Source: Clostridiales bacterium (GTDB taxonomy: Bacteria > Bacillota > Clostridia > Christensenellales > Pumilibacteraceae). From it: DNA of 64,000 nt. Position numbers and translations under genes: made by a program. This document shows positions 36,060 to 44,847 of this stretch, piece by piece; within the stretch, counting starts at the first letter, position 1, and every line of letters starts with the position of its first letter. Location of the stretch: positions 434,001 through 498,000 of the forward strand of contig JAAVHP010000012.1 in NCBI GenBank assembly GCA_014799665.1. The letters run 5' to 3'. The notes beneath the pieces were generated by a model, which saw only the letters and a program-made list of their open reading frames with translations, did not search any database and was not told the DNA's origin.

Positions 36060-37292
36060 TTGGTATACTTCGGCTATATACTTTTATCGCTTGCTATTTT
36101 GTTATGCATGGTGCTCATTCACGAGTTGGGGCATTACACAACGGCAAAAATTCTCGGTTTCACCGTGGAAGAATTTTCGGTCGGGTTCGGCCCGAAAATT
36201 TTCAGCCGCACGCGCAAGAACGGCGAAGTTTTTTCGCTACGATTGCTTCCGCTCGGCGGATTCTGTTCCTTCCTCGGCGATACGGACGACGACGAGAACC
36301 CTGCCGATAAAAAACCCGAGAAAGATAGTATAAACCCCGATCCTTCCGGCGAGGAAAACCCGACCGACGATCTTTTAAGCCACGTAATGCGCGAAAAAGC
36401 GGAGGAGGACCTGGCTAAGCTCAACCTCGATAAGGACGGCGTAAAAAAACAAGAAAAACCCGTTCGGCTCGACAAGGACGGCAACCCCGCTAAAACTTTC
36501 TATCAGCAAAAGCCGTGGAAGCGTATTATAGTTCTCCTCGGCGGCGTGGTGTTTAATTTTCTGTCGGCGATAGTTTTTTCGTTTATTTATATATGGGCGG
36601 TGGGTTGCGCCGTGCCGTATATAACGGACGTGTACGAAAATCCCGACGGCGCGCCCTATTGCGCAGTGCAAAAGGGCGATATTATACTCGGCGTGAACGG
36701 CAAGAATATCTCGGTCATGAATTCGTATTCAGATCTTGCGAGCGGGTTTAACGAGGGCGATAAAGTAACGCTCAGAGTAAGCCGCAACGGCGAGCAGCTT
36801 GATATAGAGGTCGTAAGACAGCAGATCGCGGCTCTCGACGCGGACGGCAATCCGCTTACTTACGTCGGGTTCGGGTTCGCGACTGTAAGCACGTTTGCAA
36901 ACGGTACGGCAGGCAATGCGTTTAAGTACTGCGTTCCGTATACGTTTAAGCTGAGTTGGTCGATACTCGGCTCGTTCGGTCAGCTGATATCGGGTAAAGT
37001 GCCGATCACCTCGGTGTCGGGACCCGTCGGCTCGATCAAGCTTATGGCGGACGTGTCGATAGCCAATTGGCGAAACATACTCATACTTTTGCCGCTGCTC
37101 GCGAGCAATCTTGCAATGTTCAATATTATACCGTTCCCCGCGCTCGACGGCGCACAGATCGTGTTTACCGTTATCGAATGGATACGCAAAAAACCGATAA
37201 ACCGCAAGGTGCAAGGCATAATCAACTTTGTGGGACTGATCGTGCTGCTGTTATTCGTTTTAATCGTTGACATTTTATCGTTCGTGTTGTAA
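36060..37292 (+). CDS. rseP: RseP/RasP-type site-2 metalloprotease with an inserted acidic segment
   Basis: A 410-residue intramembrane zinc protease. It starts at TTG 36060 with GAGGTAG before it. The zinc motif HELGHY is in the first helix (near residue 20), followed by FSVGFGPKIFSR and LRLLPLGGFC. A PDZ domain lies around 200-260 (GAPYCAVQKGDIILGVNGKN). The third motif NIIPFPALDGAQIVF gives the second-half zinc ligand. Odd: between LGGFC and the second helix is about 70 charged residues (DTDDDENPADKK through NPAKTFYQQK), more than is usual. The protease cleaves anti-sigma factors and signal peptides. Confidence 0.92.
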   Translation: MVYFGYILLSLAILLCMVLIHELGHYTTAKILGFTVEEFSVGFGPKIFSRTRKNGEVFSLRLLPLGGFCSFLGDTDDDENPADKKPEKDSINPDPSGEENPTDDLLSHVMREKAEEDLAKLNLDKDGVKKQEKPVRLDKDGNPAKTFYQQKPWKRIIVLLGGVVFNFLSAIVFSFIYIWAVGCAVPYITDVYENPDGAPYCAVQKGDIILGVNGKNISVMNSYSDLASGFNEGDKVTLRVSRNGEQLDIEVVRQQIAALDADGNPLTYVGFGFATVSTFANGTAGNAFKYCVPYTFKLSWSILGSFGQLISGKVPITSVSGPVGSIKLMADVSIANWRNILILLPLLASNLAMFNIIPFPALDGAQIVFTVIEWIRKKPINRKVQGIINFVGLIVLLLFVLIVDILSFVL

Positions 37293-37301
37293 AATATATC
37301 C

Positions 37302-38348
37302 GTGAGTAAAACGGTTAAAATAGGTAATATAACGATAGGCGGGGGCAATGCTATTGCCGTTCAGTCCATGACGAACACCGATACGCTCGATACTTCCGCC
37401 ACTTTCGAACAGCTCAAACGTTTACAGCTTGCGGGCTGCGATATTGCGCGGCTTGCTGTGTCGAGCATGGCGGAGGTCGAAGCAGTTAAGCCGCTTATCG
37501 GCAAATTCGATATGCCGCTCGTAGCCGATATACAGTTCGACTACAAGCTCGCCGTCGCGTGCTGTGAAATAGGGTTCGACAAAATTCGGTTCAATCCAGG
37601 CAATATCGGCGACGAGAGCAAGGTCAAAATTCTGGTCGACGCGTGTAAGGCGCATCACATACCCATTCGCATAGGCGTGAACACCGGTTCGCTCGAAAAA
37701 AAATACATAGCGCTTGATAAGAGTGACGCGCTGTGTTTGAGCGCGCTCGATCACGTAAGACTGCTCGAAAAGTTCGGGTTTACCGATATAGTCGTGTCGG
37801 TCAAATCGTCGAACGTTAAAACCACGGTAAATGCGTACCGCAGACTGGCTGAGCAAATAGATTACCCGCTGCACCTCGGCGTGACCGAGAGCGGCACGGA
37901 CGAGCGCGGAGTAGTGCGGTCGGCGGTGGGGATAGGCTCGCTGCTTATAGACGGCATAGGCGATACCATACGCGTGTCGTTGTCGGGCGATCCCGTAAAC
38001 GAGGTCGCAGCGGCGCGCATGATCTTGCAGGAAATCGGCATAGACAAAAACTATTGCGAGGTCATTTCCTGTCCCACGTGCTCGCGCTGTAAATACGATT
38101 TAAAGCAAACCGTCGACGCATTTAAGGCTGCGACCAAGGATATTAAAACGCCCATGAAGGTCGCCGTAATGGGCTGCGTGGTAAACGGTCCGGGCGAAGC
38201 GGCGGACGCAGACTTCGGCGTTTGCGGCGGCGGAGAGGGCAAAGCGGCGCTCTTTATCCGCGGCAAGATAGTTAAAACGATCGAAACGAAAGACATTCTC
38301 ACCGAGCTTATGGCGCTCGTCGATAAAAAACAAAAGAACGAAATTTGA
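37302..38348 (+). CDS. ispG: 4-hydroxy-3-methylbut-2-enyl diphosphate synthase
   Basis: A 348-residue Fe-S enzyme of the MEP pathway, converting MEcPP to HMBPP. The N-terminus IGGGNAIAVQSMTNTDTLD, LPLVADIQFDYKLAV-like text, KIRFNPGNIG and RIGVNTGSL form the barrel. The cluster cysteines are in ISCPTCSRCKYDL and VMGCVVNGPGEA. It begins at GTG 37302 ten bases after rseP, with no clear Shine-Dalgarno sequence, so coupling is likely. In Bacillota the next gene is normally proS and/or polC. Confidence 0.95.
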   Translation: MSKTVKIGNITIGGGNAIAVQSMTNTDTLDTSATFEQLKRLQLAGCDIARLAVSSMAEVEAVKPLIGKFDMPLVADIQFDYKLAVACCEIGFDKIRFNPGNIGDESKVKILVDACKAHHIPIRIGVNTGSLEKKYIALDKSDALCLSALDHVRLLEKFGFTDIVVSVKSSNVKTTVNAYRRLAEQIDYPLHLGVTESGTDERGVVRSAVGIGSLLIDGIGDTIRVSLSGDPVNEVAAARMILQEIGIDKNYCEVISCPTCSRCKYDLKQTVDAFKAATKDIKTPMKVAVMGCVVNGPGEAADADFGVCGGGEGKAALFIRGKIVKTIETKDILTELMALVDKKQKNEI

Positions 38349-38349
38349 C

Positions 38350-39837
38350 ATGAACGAGATCTATAAAAAAGTAAACGAAAAAACGAGCGGCAAATTCAGC
38401 GCGTTGCGTTTTCCCAAAGTGACGTTTCCCGACAATACGCACGCGGTCGTTACCGTCGTTTGCAAAAAAGAGGATAGGCGGTTAGTAGACGGAAACAAGT
38501 TCGAGCTTACCGCGCTTTTGACCGAAATTTGCGGGTTCACCGCGCAGGTTTCAATTAACATAGTCGACGACGATCCTACGCCCGCAAATATTCGCGCCGC
38601 GGTAGTTGCTTTCACAGAAAGGTTCTCTTACGTGTCGTCGGTGCTTCATACTATTTCCGCCGAGATCGGTACGCCCTGCAAGGTCAAAATGAAAATGCAC
38701 GGCGCAATGTACGAGCTTGCCAAGAACGACTACGTGGTGCGCCTTAACGAGTTTTTGAAAAACAATTACGCGCAGGAAGTTATTGCCGATATAGAAATCG
38801 TCGACTTTGCCGCGAGCGGCACTACGTACTCGGCGACGGTCGCCGCGCCGACGAAAGAATACGCCGTTAGGAATTGCAAGCCCATACTCGGCAATCTTAA
38901 CGTCGAAACCGCGCAATCTGTGTCGAGCCTGACCGCGAACGCATACAACGTGACCGTTTGCGGCGTGTTCGCCATGCCCACCGAGTTCATGAGCAAGGGC
39001 GGGCGAAAGTACGAGCGGTTTTTGCTCTATGACGGCGAAACTAGCTTACAATGCAGGTATTCGCCCGACAGCCGCGGCGGCATAGTCAGTCCCGAGCTTT
39101 TGAGTAAAAAGGTGTGTGTGTTCGGTAACGTCGAGTACGAGAGCGCGCGAAACGAAGCTTCGATTTACGTGCGCGAAATGTGTACATGTGACGTGGACGG
39201 ACTGACCGTAACACAGCCTAAGCCCGTGCCTAACAAGTACGAGCGGGTAATACCGCAGCCGTACGAGGAGTTTGTTCAGTCGAGTATGTTCGAGGCGGCG
39301 AGCGAGCTTCCGCCCGCGCTGAAAGGCGGGTTCGTGGTGTTCGACTTTGAAACGACGGGACTGTCTATCGTTTACGACAAGCCGACGGAGCTCGGCGCGG
39401 TAAGGATAGAGGACGGCAGGATAACCGAGTATTTTTCCACGCTTATCGATCCGCGTAGACCTATTCCGCCCGAGGTGTCCGCAAAGACGGGCATAACCGA
39501 CGACATGGTAAAGGGGCAGCCGTTGTTTGAGGACGTTTTGCCCGATTTCTATAAGTTCAGCTACGGCTGCTCGTTCGTTTGCCATAATATATCTTTCGAC
39601 TTTCCGTTCCTTCTGAAAGGCGGGAACAGATGCGGTCTCGCGTTCGGCGACCGCAAAACTTACGACACAATGGGTATTGCGCCGCTCGCTATCCCGGGCA
39701 TAAGCAAGCTCACGCTCGATAAGGTTTTGGAAGGCTTGGGGCTAACAAACGAGAACGCGCACCGCGCCTATCACGACGCGGCGGCAACAGCCAAGGCGTT
39801 TATCGCCATGCACAAGATATTGGCGCAAAAAAAATAA
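38350..39837 (+). CDS. PolC-like OB-fold and DEDDh exonuclease protein lacking the polymerase part
   Basis: 495 residues in the position that polC holds in Bacillota. Residues 1-200 resemble the N-terminal region of PolC. About 200-300 is an OB-fold (VTVCGVFAMPTEFMSKGGRK, VCVFGNVEYE). From about 325 comes a proofreading exonuclease with all catalytic residues: D332 and E334 in VVFDFETTGL, D417 in NISFDFPF, H471 and D476 in HRAYHDAA. In full PolC (about 1,400 residues) the exonuclease interrupts a PHP domain and is followed by palm, fingers and thumb. Here the frame stops right after the exonuclease and the rimP promoter follows; no polymerase remnant is visible. An active stand-alone 3'-5' exonuclease is predicted. 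Confidence 0.88.
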   Translation: MNEIYKKVNEKTSGKFSALRFPKVTFPDNTHAVVTVVCKKEDRRLVDGNKFELTALLTEICGFTAQVSINIVDDDPTPANIRAAVVAFTERFSYVSSVLHTISAEIGTPCKVKMKMHGAMYELAKNDYVVRLNEFLKNNYAQEVIADIEIVDFAASGTTYSATVAAPTKEYAVRNCKPILGNLNVETAQSVSSLTANAYNVTVCGVFAMPTEFMSKGGRKYERFLLYDGETSLQCRYSPDSRGGIVSPELLSKKVCVFGNVEYESARNEASIYVREMCTCDVDGLTVTQPKPVPNKYERVIPQPYEEFVQSSMFEAASELPPALKGGFVVFDFETTGLSIVYDKPTELGAVRIEDGRITEYFSTLIDPRRPIPPEVSAKTGITDDMVKGQPLFEDVLPDFYKFSYGCSFVCHNISFDFPFLLKGGNRCGLAFGDRKTYDTMGIAPLAIPGISKLTLDKVLEGLGLTNENAHRAYHDAAATAKAFIAMHKILAQKK

Positions 39838-39860
39838 TAACACAAAATATGCAAAAATGC

Positions 39861-39889
39861 TTGCAAATTCATTGTAATAGTGGTATAGT
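39861..39889 (+). promoter_or_regulatory. Promoter of the rimP-nusA-infB operon
   Basis: TTGCAA (39861-39866), 17-base spacer, TATAGT (39884-39889); predicted start near 39896. Confidence 0.7.
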
Positions 39890-39913
39890 ATGTAAGGTAC
39901 TATAAGAGTTAGC

Positions 39914-39949
39914 GTGAGAGTGGGTTGACAAAACCCGCTCTTACTTTTT
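39914..39949 (+). terminator. Terminator-like hairpin (possible attenuator) in the rimP leader
   Basis: GTGAGAGTGGGTT (39914-39926) pairs with AACCCGCTCTTAC (39932-39944), 13 bp with two G-U pairs and a 5-base loop, followed by TTTTT (39945-39949). It ends two bases before the rimP Shine-Dalgarno sequence. In B. subtilis the matching operon is autoregulated by NusA-dependent termination in its leader; this hairpin is placed to do the same. Confidence 0.6.
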
Positions 39950-39961
39950 AAGAGGTGCATT

Positions 39962-40432
39962 ATTAACAGCGTTATCGAAAAGGCTAAGCCCGTAATAGAG
40001 GAAGTAGTAACCACGCTCGGCTACGAGCTTGTGGACATAGAGTACAAGACTCTCTACGGCGATAAGCATTTGATAATCTATATAGCAAACGAAACAGGCG
40101 TCAGCTTGGACGACTGCGAAAAGGTGTCCAACGCACTCGACGGACCGCTCGACGCGCTCGACCCCACGGGCGACAGACCGTACTGTTTGGACGTATCGTC
40201 GCCGGGGCTTGACCGCCCGTTCAAGACGCAACGTGACTACGAGCGCAACTACGGTAAAAAAGTCGAGGTCAAGCTGTTCGCGCCGCTTGACGGAACGAAG
40301 CTAAAAGCTTACGACGGTGCAGTGCTTATCGAGAAAACGGCGGATACGCTCGTGATCGAAACGGACGGCGAAAGACTGGAAATACCGTGTTCGCGCGTGT
40401 CGCTTGTTCGTCCGTTTATCGAGTTTGAATAA
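39962..40432 (+). CDS. rimP: Ribosome maturation factor RimP (probable ATT start)
   Basis: 156 residues if begun at ATT 39962. The conserved N-terminus INSVIEKAKPVIEEVVTTLG and GYELVDIEYK is in frame, with AGAGGTG (39951-39957) four bases before the ATT. Between the last in-frame stop (TGA 39926) and this point there is no ATG, GTG or TTG. The first ordinary start, GTG 40031, would remove the first helix and strand. Later motifs SLDDCEKVSNALDGPLDALD, LDVSSPGLDRPFKTQRDYER and IPCSRVSLVRPFIEF are normal. RimP assists 30S maturation. The adjacent ATT at 39959 is less well spaced. Confidence 0.88.
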   Translation: MNSVIEKAKPVIEEVVTTLGYELVDIEYKTLYGDKHLIIYIANETGVSLDDCEKVSNALDGPLDALDPTGDRPYCLDVSSPGLDRPFKTQRDYERNYGKKVEVKLFAPLDGTKLKAYDGAVLIEKTADTLVIETDGERLEIPCSRVSLVRPFIEFE

Positions 40433-40491
40433 ATCAACATCACACTTAAAAAGTGTTTAACCAAAAAATATTTTTTTCGGGAGAAGAAAAA

Positions 40492-41640
40492 ATGGCTAAG
40501 AAAAGTTCGACGCTTACGCTCCAAGCCGATTTCTACGACGCGCTGAGCGATTTGGAGACCGAACGCGGGATCAAGAAAGAGGTCTTTATCGACGCGCTTC
40601 AAGACGCGCTCACGAGTGCGTACAAAAAGCAGTACGGCGTTCCCAAGGCGATAAAGATCGTCATGACGCCCGAGCTAAAAACCTTTAACATCTATACTTG
40701 TCAAAAGGTCGTCGAGGTCGTCGAGGACAGGGAAACCGAAATCAGCCTCGAAGACGCGCGGCTTGTCGATAAGAAGTACAAGGTCGGTGACGAGATTTTG
40801 GGCAACGTGGACGCGGCGGAGTTCGGTCGTATCGTTGCGCAAATGGCCAAACAGATAGTCACGCAAAAACTTCGCGCAGTCGAGAGCGAAAAGGCGTATA
40901 CCGAGCTTGCCGAAAAGGAAGAACAGCTCGTGACTTGCGTCGTGCACCGCGTCGACGGCAAGAACGTATGCGTAGAGATCCAAAAGATGGAAGCCGTGCT
41001 TTATCCCAAGGATCAGTTGCCGGGCGATAAGTTCAAGGTCGGCGACAAGATCAAGGTTTTCGTCAAGGGTATCAAAACGACCTCGCGCGGTCCGCAAGTT
41101 CTCGTTACCCGCACGGCGCCCGGATTCGTGCGCAAGCTGTTCGAGATCGAGGTTCCCGAAATTGCGAGCGGCGTAGTCGCTATCAAGGGCATTGTCCGCG
41201 AAGCAGGTTTGAGAACGAAAATGGCGGTTCATGCCAACGATTCGGGCGTTGATGCGGTCGGCGCTTGCGTCGGTAACCGCGGCGCGCGCGTAAACAGCAT
41301 TATATCCGAGGTCGGCGGCGAAAAGATCGACATTATCCCGTGGCACGAGGATCCGCTCGAATATATCGCGCGTGCGCTTTTGCCCGCTAAGGTCGTCATG
41401 GTCGAAGCAAAAGAGGACGAGCGCGTAGCGCGCGTAGTCGTTATGGACGATCAGCTCAGTCTTGCTATCGGCAGAGAGGGCGTAAACGCTCGGCTTGCCG
41501 CTAAGCTCACGGGCTGGAAAATAGATATCAAACCGTACTCGGCTATGGAACAGGAAGTCAAGGCGGCGACAGAGCGTGCCGAGCAAATGGGCAGCGACAA
41601 CTTCGACGTGTTTGACGAGGATCTCGGGGAGCTTGACTAA
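40492..41640 (+). CDS. nusA: Transcription factor NusA
   Basis: 382 residues from ATG 40492 (GGGAGAAG upstream; a longer frame to 40453 adds 13 unconserved residues). NusA binds RNA polymerase and modulates pausing and termination. The N-terminal domain (FIDALQDALTSAYKKQYG), S1 domain (about 130-200), KH1 and KH2 are visible, with RTAPGFVRKLFEIEVPEIASG, GACVGNRGARVNSIISEVGG and LSLAIGREGVNARLAAKLTG. It lacks the acidic repeats of E. coli NusA, as normal for Bacillota. The final residues before the stop are acidic. Confidence 0.96.
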   Translation: MAKKSSTLTLQADFYDALSDLETERGIKKEVFIDALQDALTSAYKKQYGVPKAIKIVMTPELKTFNIYTCQKVVEVVEDRETEISLEDARLVDKKYKVGDEILGNVDAAEFGRIVAQMAKQIVTQKLRAVESEKAYTELAEKEEQLVTCVVHRVDGKNVCVEIQKMEAVLYPKDQLPGDKFKVGDKIKVFVKGIKTTSRGPQVLVTRTAPGFVRKLFEIEVPEIASGVVAIKGIVREAGLRTKMAVHANDSGVDAVGACVGNRGARVNSIISEVGGEKIDIIPWHEDPLEYIARALLPAKVVMVEAKEDERVARVVVMDDQLSLAIGREGVNARLAAKLTGWKIDIKPYSAMEQEVKAATERAEQMGSDNFDVFDEDLGELD

Positions 41641-41925
41641 ATGCAGCACGTTCCGCTTCGGTCGTGCATAGTATGCAGACAGCAAAAGGATAAATCCGAG
41701 CTTGTTCGCATAGTTCGCAGCTCTAACGGCGAGCTTTCGCTCGATTCGACTGGCAAGGCTGCGGGGCGCGGCGCGTACGTTTGTAGATGTGACGAGTGCA
41801 TAGCAAACATGACCAAAAAACGCGCGCTGTCACGCGTATTTAAGCAACAGATCCCCGATAGCGTGTACGCGTCGATCACGGAAGCTTACAGAAATCTTAT
41901 AAATAATGGACAGCAAGACCGATAA
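41641..41925 (+). CDS. ylxR: YlxR family RNA-binding protein (RnpM-like)
   Basis: 94 residues beginning with the ATG directly after the nusA stop. The family motif LRSCIVCRQQKDKSELVRIV is at the N-terminus, then GKAAGRGAYVCRCDECI and KRALSRVF. The paired cysteines are conserved. YlxR was recently linked to RNase P regulation in B. subtilis, to my recollection. It overlaps the next gene by 20 bases. Confidence 0.92.
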   Translation: MQHVPLRSCIVCRQQKDKSELVRIVRSSNGELSLDSTGKAAGRGAYVCRCDECIANMTKKRALSRVFKQQIPDSVYASITEAYRNLINNGQQDR

Positions 41926-42238
41926 ATTTGTTTCAATGATAGGGTTTGCCAAGCGTGCGGGAAAGATAGTCTATGGTTACGACAACCTTAAATCTTCCCG
42001 AGGCGTTAAACTTCTCGCGGTGAGCGGCACGGCGTCCGTTAATCTTGCGGACGGCATGAAAAGGCTCGCCGAGCAAAAGCGTATTCCGCTCGTTATGGCG
42101 GCGGCGCTCGAAGAAGTAGTTGGCAATAACGTTAAAGCGCTGGGACTGACCGACGGAAACATGGCAAGTGCGGTCGTTCAATTCGTTTCAAACGACGAGA
42201 GCGTGCAATACAAACTCGAAAATGGGTTACGGAGGTAA
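41906..42238 (+). CDS. ylxQ: YlxQ, L7Ae/L30e family ribosomal-like protein
   Basis: 110 residues. FVSMIGFAKRAGKIVYGYDN, a variable middle, then RIPLVMAAALEEVVGNN are the L7Ae-fold features that bind kink-turn RNA. It sits between ylxR and infB as in Bacillus. The start ATG lies inside the 3' end of ylxR. Confidence 0.88.
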   Translation: MDSKTDKFVSMIGFAKRAGKIVYGYDNLKSSRGVKLLAVSGTASVNLADGMKRLAEQKRIPLVMAAALEEVVGNNVKALGLTDGNMASAVVQFVSNDESVQYKLENGLRR

Positions 42239-42243
42239 TTTTT

Positions 42244-44847
42244 TTGGATAACACGACAACCAATGTATCGAACACCGACGATGCGGCGAAGAACATTAAG
42301 CGGCTTCACACGCTTGTGGAATCCAATGAACTGCAAAACAACGCCAAGCGCGTTGCCGAGATCAGAAAGCGTATAGAAAAGCTATACGCCGAGGCTCGTG
42401 CACGCCTTGCCGATATTGCCGCCGAACGCGCGCGGCAAGAGGAAGAACAACAGCGCATTGCCGCAGCCGAAAGGGAAGCGGCAAAGCCCGTCGAGCCTTC
42501 CGCACCCGCAGCAGAAGCTACGCCGGAAGCGACCGAGCCCGTCGTAAGCGTTCCCGAGCAGGAAAAGCAAGAGCCTGTCGTCGGCGTTGCCGAGCAGGAA
42601 GCGCCCGTTGAAGATAAGGGCGCGGAACAGACTGCGCAGCAGCCTGCCGCAAGCACGACCGCGAGTCCCGTCGTTACTGAGAACAGCGGAACGCGTACGG
42701 CTATTCCCAGCTATATACGCGGCGTTATCAAGCACACGCCCCGTCCCGTAAGCGAGCCGCGCCCGCGTTCTGACCGTCCCGCAGCGAACGGCGCTCGTCC
42801 GCAACCGCGTACAGGCGCAACGGGTACTCGTCCCATGGGCGCACGCCCTGCGGGAAGTTTGTCGCGCCCGTCTATGGCTAAGTTCGAGCCGCCCGCAACG
42901 GCAGGGCGCAAACAGCGCGAAACGGCTAGCAAAAAGTCTGCGGTAAAGCCCGACGACAAGCGGCAAATGAACAAGCGCACGCTTATTCGCAAAGGCTACA
43001 TTCAAGAGAACGTAGACGAAGAGCGTATGGGCACGCGTAAGCTCAAAAACAAAAAGGTCAATAAGGTCGTACCTTTTGCGCCTATCAAGATAGAGAATGC
43101 GGTCATCACGACCGAAAACCTCACCGTTAAGATCTTATCCGAAAAGATAGGTAAGACGGCGCAGGAAATTATTAAAAAGCTCATGGAGCTCGGCATTATG
43201 ACGACTATAAACTCCGTCGTCGATTTCCCGACCATGCAGCTTGTTGCCGACGTTCTCGGCGTAAATATCGAGCTCAAACTCGAAAAAACCAAGGAAGAAC
43301 AGCTTCTCGAACTTCACTCCGAGCCCGACCCCGAGGAAAGCCTTGTTAAGCGTCCGCCCATTATCACGGTTATGGGTCACGTCGACCACGGTAAAACCTC
43401 GCTCCTCGACGCTATCCGCAAAACGTCGGTCGTCAGCGGCGAAGCGGGCGGCATTACCCAGCATATCGGCGCGTACTCGGTCGAGCTAAACGGCGAGAAG
43501 ATAACCTTCCTTGATACGCCCGGTCACGAAGCATTCACCGAAATGCGTCGCCGCGGTGCGACTGTCACCGATATAGCGGTTCTTATAGTTGCGGCGGACG
43601 ACGGCGTCATGCCTCAGACCGAGGAAGCTATCAAGCACGCGAAGGAAGCGAACGTGCCTATCGTTGTCGCTATCAACAAGATAGACAAGCAGGGCGCGAA
43701 TATCGACAAGATCAAGCAACAGCTCGCCGAGCACGAGCTTTTGGCGGAAGAGTGGGGCGGCAACGTGCCTATGATCCCTATTTCGGCTAAGCAGAACAAG
43801 GGGATCGATACGCTCCTTGAAAATATCCTGTTCCAAGCCGAGTACATGAATCTTCGCGCCAACCCCAACCGTCACGCTCGCGGCTACGTTATAGAAGCGC
43901 GGCTCGACAAGGGGCGCGGCGCGGTCGCGACAGTTATCGTTCAGAACGGTACGCTCAAAGTCGGCGATTACGTGGTTTCGGGCACGACGTACGGCAGGGT
44001 ACGCTCGCTCACCGACGATAAAGGCAAAAATATCAAGTCGGCGGGTCCGTCGACTCCCGTTGCCGTATACGGCTTGGCGCAGGTCCCGCAAGCGGGCGAT
44101 CCGCTCGCCGTGGTCGAGAGCGAAAAGATGGCGCGTCAGGTCATAGAAGAACGTGCGGCGAAAGCCAAGAACGAGATGATGTCCGACGTTCCGCTTGCCG
44201 ATCTCGACAAGGCGTTCAGCAAAATGGAAGGCGACTCGCTCAAAGAATACAAGGTTCTCGTCAAAGCCGACGTTCAGGGCTCTGCCGAAGCGCTTAAAGA
44301 ATCGCTCTCTCATCTCGGCAACGAGGAAGTCAAGGTCACCGTCGTACACAGCGGCGTAGGCGCTATCAACCAGTCCGACGTTATGATGGCGGAGGTTGCC
44401 AAGGCGAGCATTATCGGCTTCAACGTTAAGCCGGACAGCGACGCGCGTAACGCCGCGGAACGCAACGGTATTTCCATTAAGCAGTTCGGCATTATTTACG
44501 AAGCGCTCGACTACGTTACGGAACAGATCACCGATATGCTTGCGCCCAAGTTCGTCGAACGCACTACGGGTAAAGCTATCGTCCGCACTACCTTCAAGGT
44601 TTCGGGCGTTGGTATCGTCGCGGGTAGCTACGTGCAAACGGGCAAGATCGTTCGCGGTGGCAAGGCGCGCTTGTACCGCGGCGGAAAGCTCATTCACGAG
44701 GGCAATATCGTCGGTCTTAAACGGTTTAAGGACGACGCTAAGGAAGTCACTATCGGTTTGGAATGCGGTATCGCGATAAGCGATTATACCGAGTACCTCG
44801 AAGACGACGAGATCGAATGCTTCGTCGTTGAAAAGGAGAGCAAGTGA
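42244..44847 (+). CDS. infB: Translation initiation factor IF-2
   Basis: 867 residues. It starts at TTG 42244 with GGAGGTAA 8 bases upstream. The first 250 residues are a low-complexity Ala, Pro, Glu and Arg-rich region, as common for IF-2. An IF2_N domain (LSEKIGKTAQEIIKKLMELG) precedes the GTPase core: G1 GHVDHGKTS near residue 377, G2 GGITQHIGAYSV, G3 DTPGHEAF, G4 NKID, G5 ISAK. Domains II to IV follow to the end (KGRGAVATVIVQNGTL, ADVQGSAEALKESL, ECGIAISDY). IF-2 places initiator tRNA on the 30S subunit. Confidence 0.97.
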   Translation: MDNTTTNVSNTDDAAKNIKRLHTLVESNELQNNAKRVAEIRKRIEKLYAEARARLADIAAERARQEEEQQRIAAAEREAAKPVEPSAPAAEATPEATEPVVSVPEQEKQEPVVGVAEQEAPVEDKGAEQTAQQPAASTTASPVVTENSGTRTAIPSYIRGVIKHTPRPVSEPRPRSDRPAANGARPQPRTGATGTRPMGARPAGSLSRPSMAKFEPPATAGRKQRETASKKSAVKPDDKRQMNKRTLIRKGYIQENVDEERMGTRKLKNKKVNKVVPFAPIKIENAVITTENLTVKILSEKIGKTAQEIIKKLMELGIMTTINSVVDFPTMQLVADVLGVNIELKLEKTKEEQLLELHSEPDPEESLVKRPPIITVMGHVDHGKTSLLDAIRKTSVVSGEAGGITQHIGAYSVELNGEKITFLDTPGHEAFTEMRRRGATVTDIAVLIVAADDGVMPQTEEAIKHAKEANVPIVVAINKIDKQGANIDKIKQQLAEHELLAEEWGGNVPMIPISAKQNKGIDTLLENILFQAEYMNLRANPNRHARGYVIEARLDKGRGAVATVIVQNGTLKVGDYVVSGTTYGRVRSLTDDKGKNIKSAGPSTPVAVYGLAQVPQAGDPLAVVESEKMARQVIEERAAKAKNEMMSDVPLADLDKAFSKMEGDSLKEYKVLVKADVQGSAEALKESLSHLGNEEVKVTVVHSGVGAINQSDVMMAEVAKASIIGFNVKPDSDARNAAERNGISIKQFGIIYEALDYVTEQITDMLAPKFVERTTGKAIVRTTFKVSGVGIVAGSYVQTGKIVRGGKARLYRGGKLIHEGNIVGLKRFKDDAKEVTIGLECGIAISDYTEYLEDDEIECFVVEKESK

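Noticed and set aside
40031..40432. RimP starting at GTG 40031 (133 residues)
   Set aside because: It would cut away the conserved first helix and strand, and it has no Shine-Dalgarno sequence; the ATT at 39962 has both.
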